DNA from: Lentimicrobium sp. | Lineage (GTDB): Bacteria > Bacteroidota > Bacteroidia > Flavobacteriales > Flavobacteriaceae | Direction: 5' to 3' | Length of the DNA stretch: 7,090 nt | NCBI GenBank assembly: GCA_022758945.1 | Contig: JAEMQE010000298.1 | Coordinates: 4,206 to 11,295, forward strand | Shown here: positions 6,130-7,090 of the stretch, piece after piece | Numbering within the stretch: the first letter of the stretch is position 1 | Layout of the letters: each line of letters begins with the position of its first letter | The notes under the pieces: generated by a model | What the model was told of the DNA's origin: nothing | Seen by the model: the letters and a program-made list of their open reading frames with translations, nothing else | Databases searched by the model: none | Position numbers and translations under genes: made by a program

Positions 6130-7090
6130 ATGAATCCAAATAATATTAGCAACAATGCTCCTGTTCCCCCTTCGGGGGTTAGGGGGATTCATTTTATAGC
6201 CATTGGCGGAAGTGCAATGCACAACTTGGCTTTAGCTCTTTTCAATAAAGGATACCAAGTTACCGGAAGCGACGATGCTATTTTTGAACCTTCGAAAACA
6301 CGTTTGGCCAAAAAAGGAATTTTACCAGCAGAAATGGGTTGGTTTCCTGAGAAAATCACATCTGATATCGAAGCGGTAATTCTCGGAATGCACGCCAAAG
6401 CCGATAATCCAGAATTATTAAAAGCTCAAGAATTAGGCTTGAAAATATATTCTTATCCAGAGTTTTTATATGAGCAATCCAAAAATAAAACACGAGTGGT
6501 TATTGGTGGTTCACACGGAAAAACCACAATCACTTCGATGATTTTGCACGTGATGCACTTTCATAATATTGAAGTGGATTATATGGTTGGTGCGCAATTA
6601 GAAGGTTTTGAAACGATGGTTCACCTTACGTCAGCCAATGATTTCATAGTACTCGAAGGTGATGAATATTTGTCTTCACCAATAGACAGAAGACCAAAAT
6701 TTCATTTGTATCAGCCCAATATTGCGCTGATTTCAGGAATTGCTTGGGATCATATCAATGTTTTTCCAACGTATGATTTCTATGTAGAACAATTTGAAAT
6801 TTTTATTTCTAAAATTACCAATGGCGGAATCTTGGTTTATAACGAAGAAGATTCAGAAGTAAGACGAGTTGCCGAAGCAGCCACGAATCCAATTCGAAAA
6901 ATTCCTTATACAACTCCAAAATATGAAGTAAAAGATGGTGTTACACTTCTTGAAACTCCAGAAGGGGCAATGCCAATCGAGGTTTTTGGAGCGCATAACT
7001 TGAATAATTTAGCTGGAGCCAAATGGATTTGCCAAAATATGGGAGTTGATGAAGCTGATTTTTATGAAGCTATCGCCAGTTTTAAAGGAG
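6130..7090 (+). CDS. mpl: UDP-N-acetylmuramate:L-Ala-gamma-D-Glu-meso-DAP ligase (Mpl), 5' part, runs off the window
   Basis: The reading frame stays open from the ATG at 6130 to the window end (320 codons of an expected 450 or so). Mpl is a cytosolic Mur ligase that joins the recycled murein tripeptide to UDP-MurNAc using ATP, returning it to peptidoglycan synthesis. The N-terminal domain has IHFIAIGGSAM (20-30) and TGSDD (45-49). The ATP-binding P-loop is GGSHGKTT (126-133), followed by EGDEY (176-180), AWDHINVFPTY (205-215) and GAHNLNN (287-293), all as expected for Mpl. MurC is the nearest alternative, but the IHFIAIGGSAMHNLA start and GMHAKADNPE (86-95) favour Mpl. The N-terminus is odd: family members usually begin one or two residues before IHF, whereas here 19 residues precede it, about eight of them (VPPSGVRG, 12-19) encoded by the inverted repeat. 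No ATG, GTG or TTG lies in frame between 6133 and IHF, so the extension is probably translated. Confidence 0.93.
   Translation, partial: MNPNNISNNAPVPPSGVRGIHFIAIGGSAMHNLALALFNKGYQVTGSDDAIFEPSKTRLAKKGILPAEMGWFPEKITSDIEAVILGMHAKADNPELLKAQELGLKIYSYPEFLYEQSKNKTRVVIGGSHGKTTITSMILHVMHFHNIEVDYMVGAQLEGFETMVHLTSANDFIVLEGDEYLSSPIDRRPKFHLYQPNIALISGIAWDHINVFPTYDFYVEQFEIFISKITNGGILVYNEEDSEVRRVAEAATNPIRKIPYTTPKYEVKDGVTLLETPEGAMPIEVFGAHNLNNLAGAKWICQNMGVDEADFYEAIASFKG
6164..6186 (-). repeat. GC-rich palindromic repeat, copy 2 (inside the mpl start)
   Basis: This is an exact inverted copy of the 23-bp unit at 6064-6086, lying in mpl codons 12-19 and keeping the frame open. On the mRNA it reads CCCCCUUCGGGGG near its start, which forms a C(UUCG)G tetraloop (6170-6175) on a short all-GC stem, one of the most stable known small RNA hairpins. 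It sits about 35-50 nt after the start codon. Confidence 0.85.

Larger units (their letters stand above)
6055..6195. repeat. Inverted-repeat pair spanning the TPR/mpl junction
   Basis: Arms 6055-6086 and 6164-6195 are inverted copies of 32 nt matching at 31 positions; the only mismatch pairs G6063 with A6187. The loop (6087-6163, 77 nt) holds the TPR stop codon and the mpl start codon. The GC-rich 23-nt core is C5-TAA-C5-GAA-G5-AA, and eight further A/T-rich bases (AAAATGAA and its complement) also match. No target-site duplication is visible. It resembles a REP/BIME pair more than an insertion sequence, since no transposase gene is present. Confidence 0.85.

Noticed and set aside
6064..6186. 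G-quadruplex formed by the G5 tracts of the repeats
   Set aside because: Only three G5 tracts occur on the plus strand (6080-6084, 6174-6178, 6182-6186), one of them far from the others; a four-tract intramolecular structure is not supported.
6055..6195. Insertion sequence or MITE with terminal inverted repeats
   Set aside because: No transposase and no target-site duplication at the outer ends, and both outer flanks run into coding sequence of the adjoining genes. A REP-like repeat pair fits better, though a MITE cannot be excluded.
5929..6222. Minus-strand ORF of 97 codons across the TPR/mpl junction, containing both PPNPRRGN and PPSGVRGLHF
   Set aside because: It is antisense to two well-supported genes. 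The familiar peptides arise only because the inverted repeats read the same way on both strands, and nothing else in it looks like a protein.

Overview
The window looks like chromosomal DNA from a Bacteroidota bacterium, most likely Flavobacterium or a close relative. The base composition is AT-rich, start codons lack Shine-Dalgarno sequences, TAnnTTTG-type -7 promoter elements lie upstream of several genes, and the Obg, S46 peptidase and Mpl proteins have typical flavobacterial sequences. No transposase, integrase, phage gene, CRISPR array, tRNA or rRNA is visible.

Layout. (1) 2-1003 (+): the GTPase Obg, complete, followed by a hairpin terminator. (2) 1004-1234: an intergenic region with that terminator, a candidate promoter and a weak AT-rich inverted repeat. 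(3) 1235-3397 (+): a secreted S46-family dipeptidyl-peptidase of DPP7 type with an intact catalytic triad. (4) A bidirectional terminator at 3404-3436 separates it from a convergent two-gene minus-strand unit. That unit is a calcineurin-like metallophosphoesterase of the LpxH/PlcP type (5301-4483) followed after 45 bp by a GT-B glycosyltransferase of the MJ1255 type (4437-3442). (5) 5302-5421: a divergent promoter region with very short leaders on both sides. (6) 5422-6093 (+): an exported TPR protein. (7) 6130-7090 (+): the first 320 codons of mpl, the muropeptide-recycling ligase, running off the window end. Its reading frame has no stop inside the window.

Functionally, the window combines housekeeping (Obg, Mpl), extracytoplasmic peptide degradation (S46) and probable envelope lipid or glycolipid metabolism (phosphoesterase plus glycosyltransferase). 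The phosphoesterase resembles PlcP, the lipid-remodelling phospholipase C, more than canonical LpxH. Its pairing with a glycosyltransferase recalls phosphate-sparing glycolipid synthesis, but that role is an inference.

The most unusual structure is at the TPR/mpl junction. Two inverted copies of a GC-rich, internally palindromic repeat (C5-TAA-C5-GAA-G5-AA) lie within coding sequence. One encodes the last residues of the TPR protein; the other encodes part of an N-terminal extension of Mpl just before its first conserved motif. With their flanks they form 32-nt arms matching at 31 positions around a 77-nt loop that holds the TPR stop codon and the mpl start codon.
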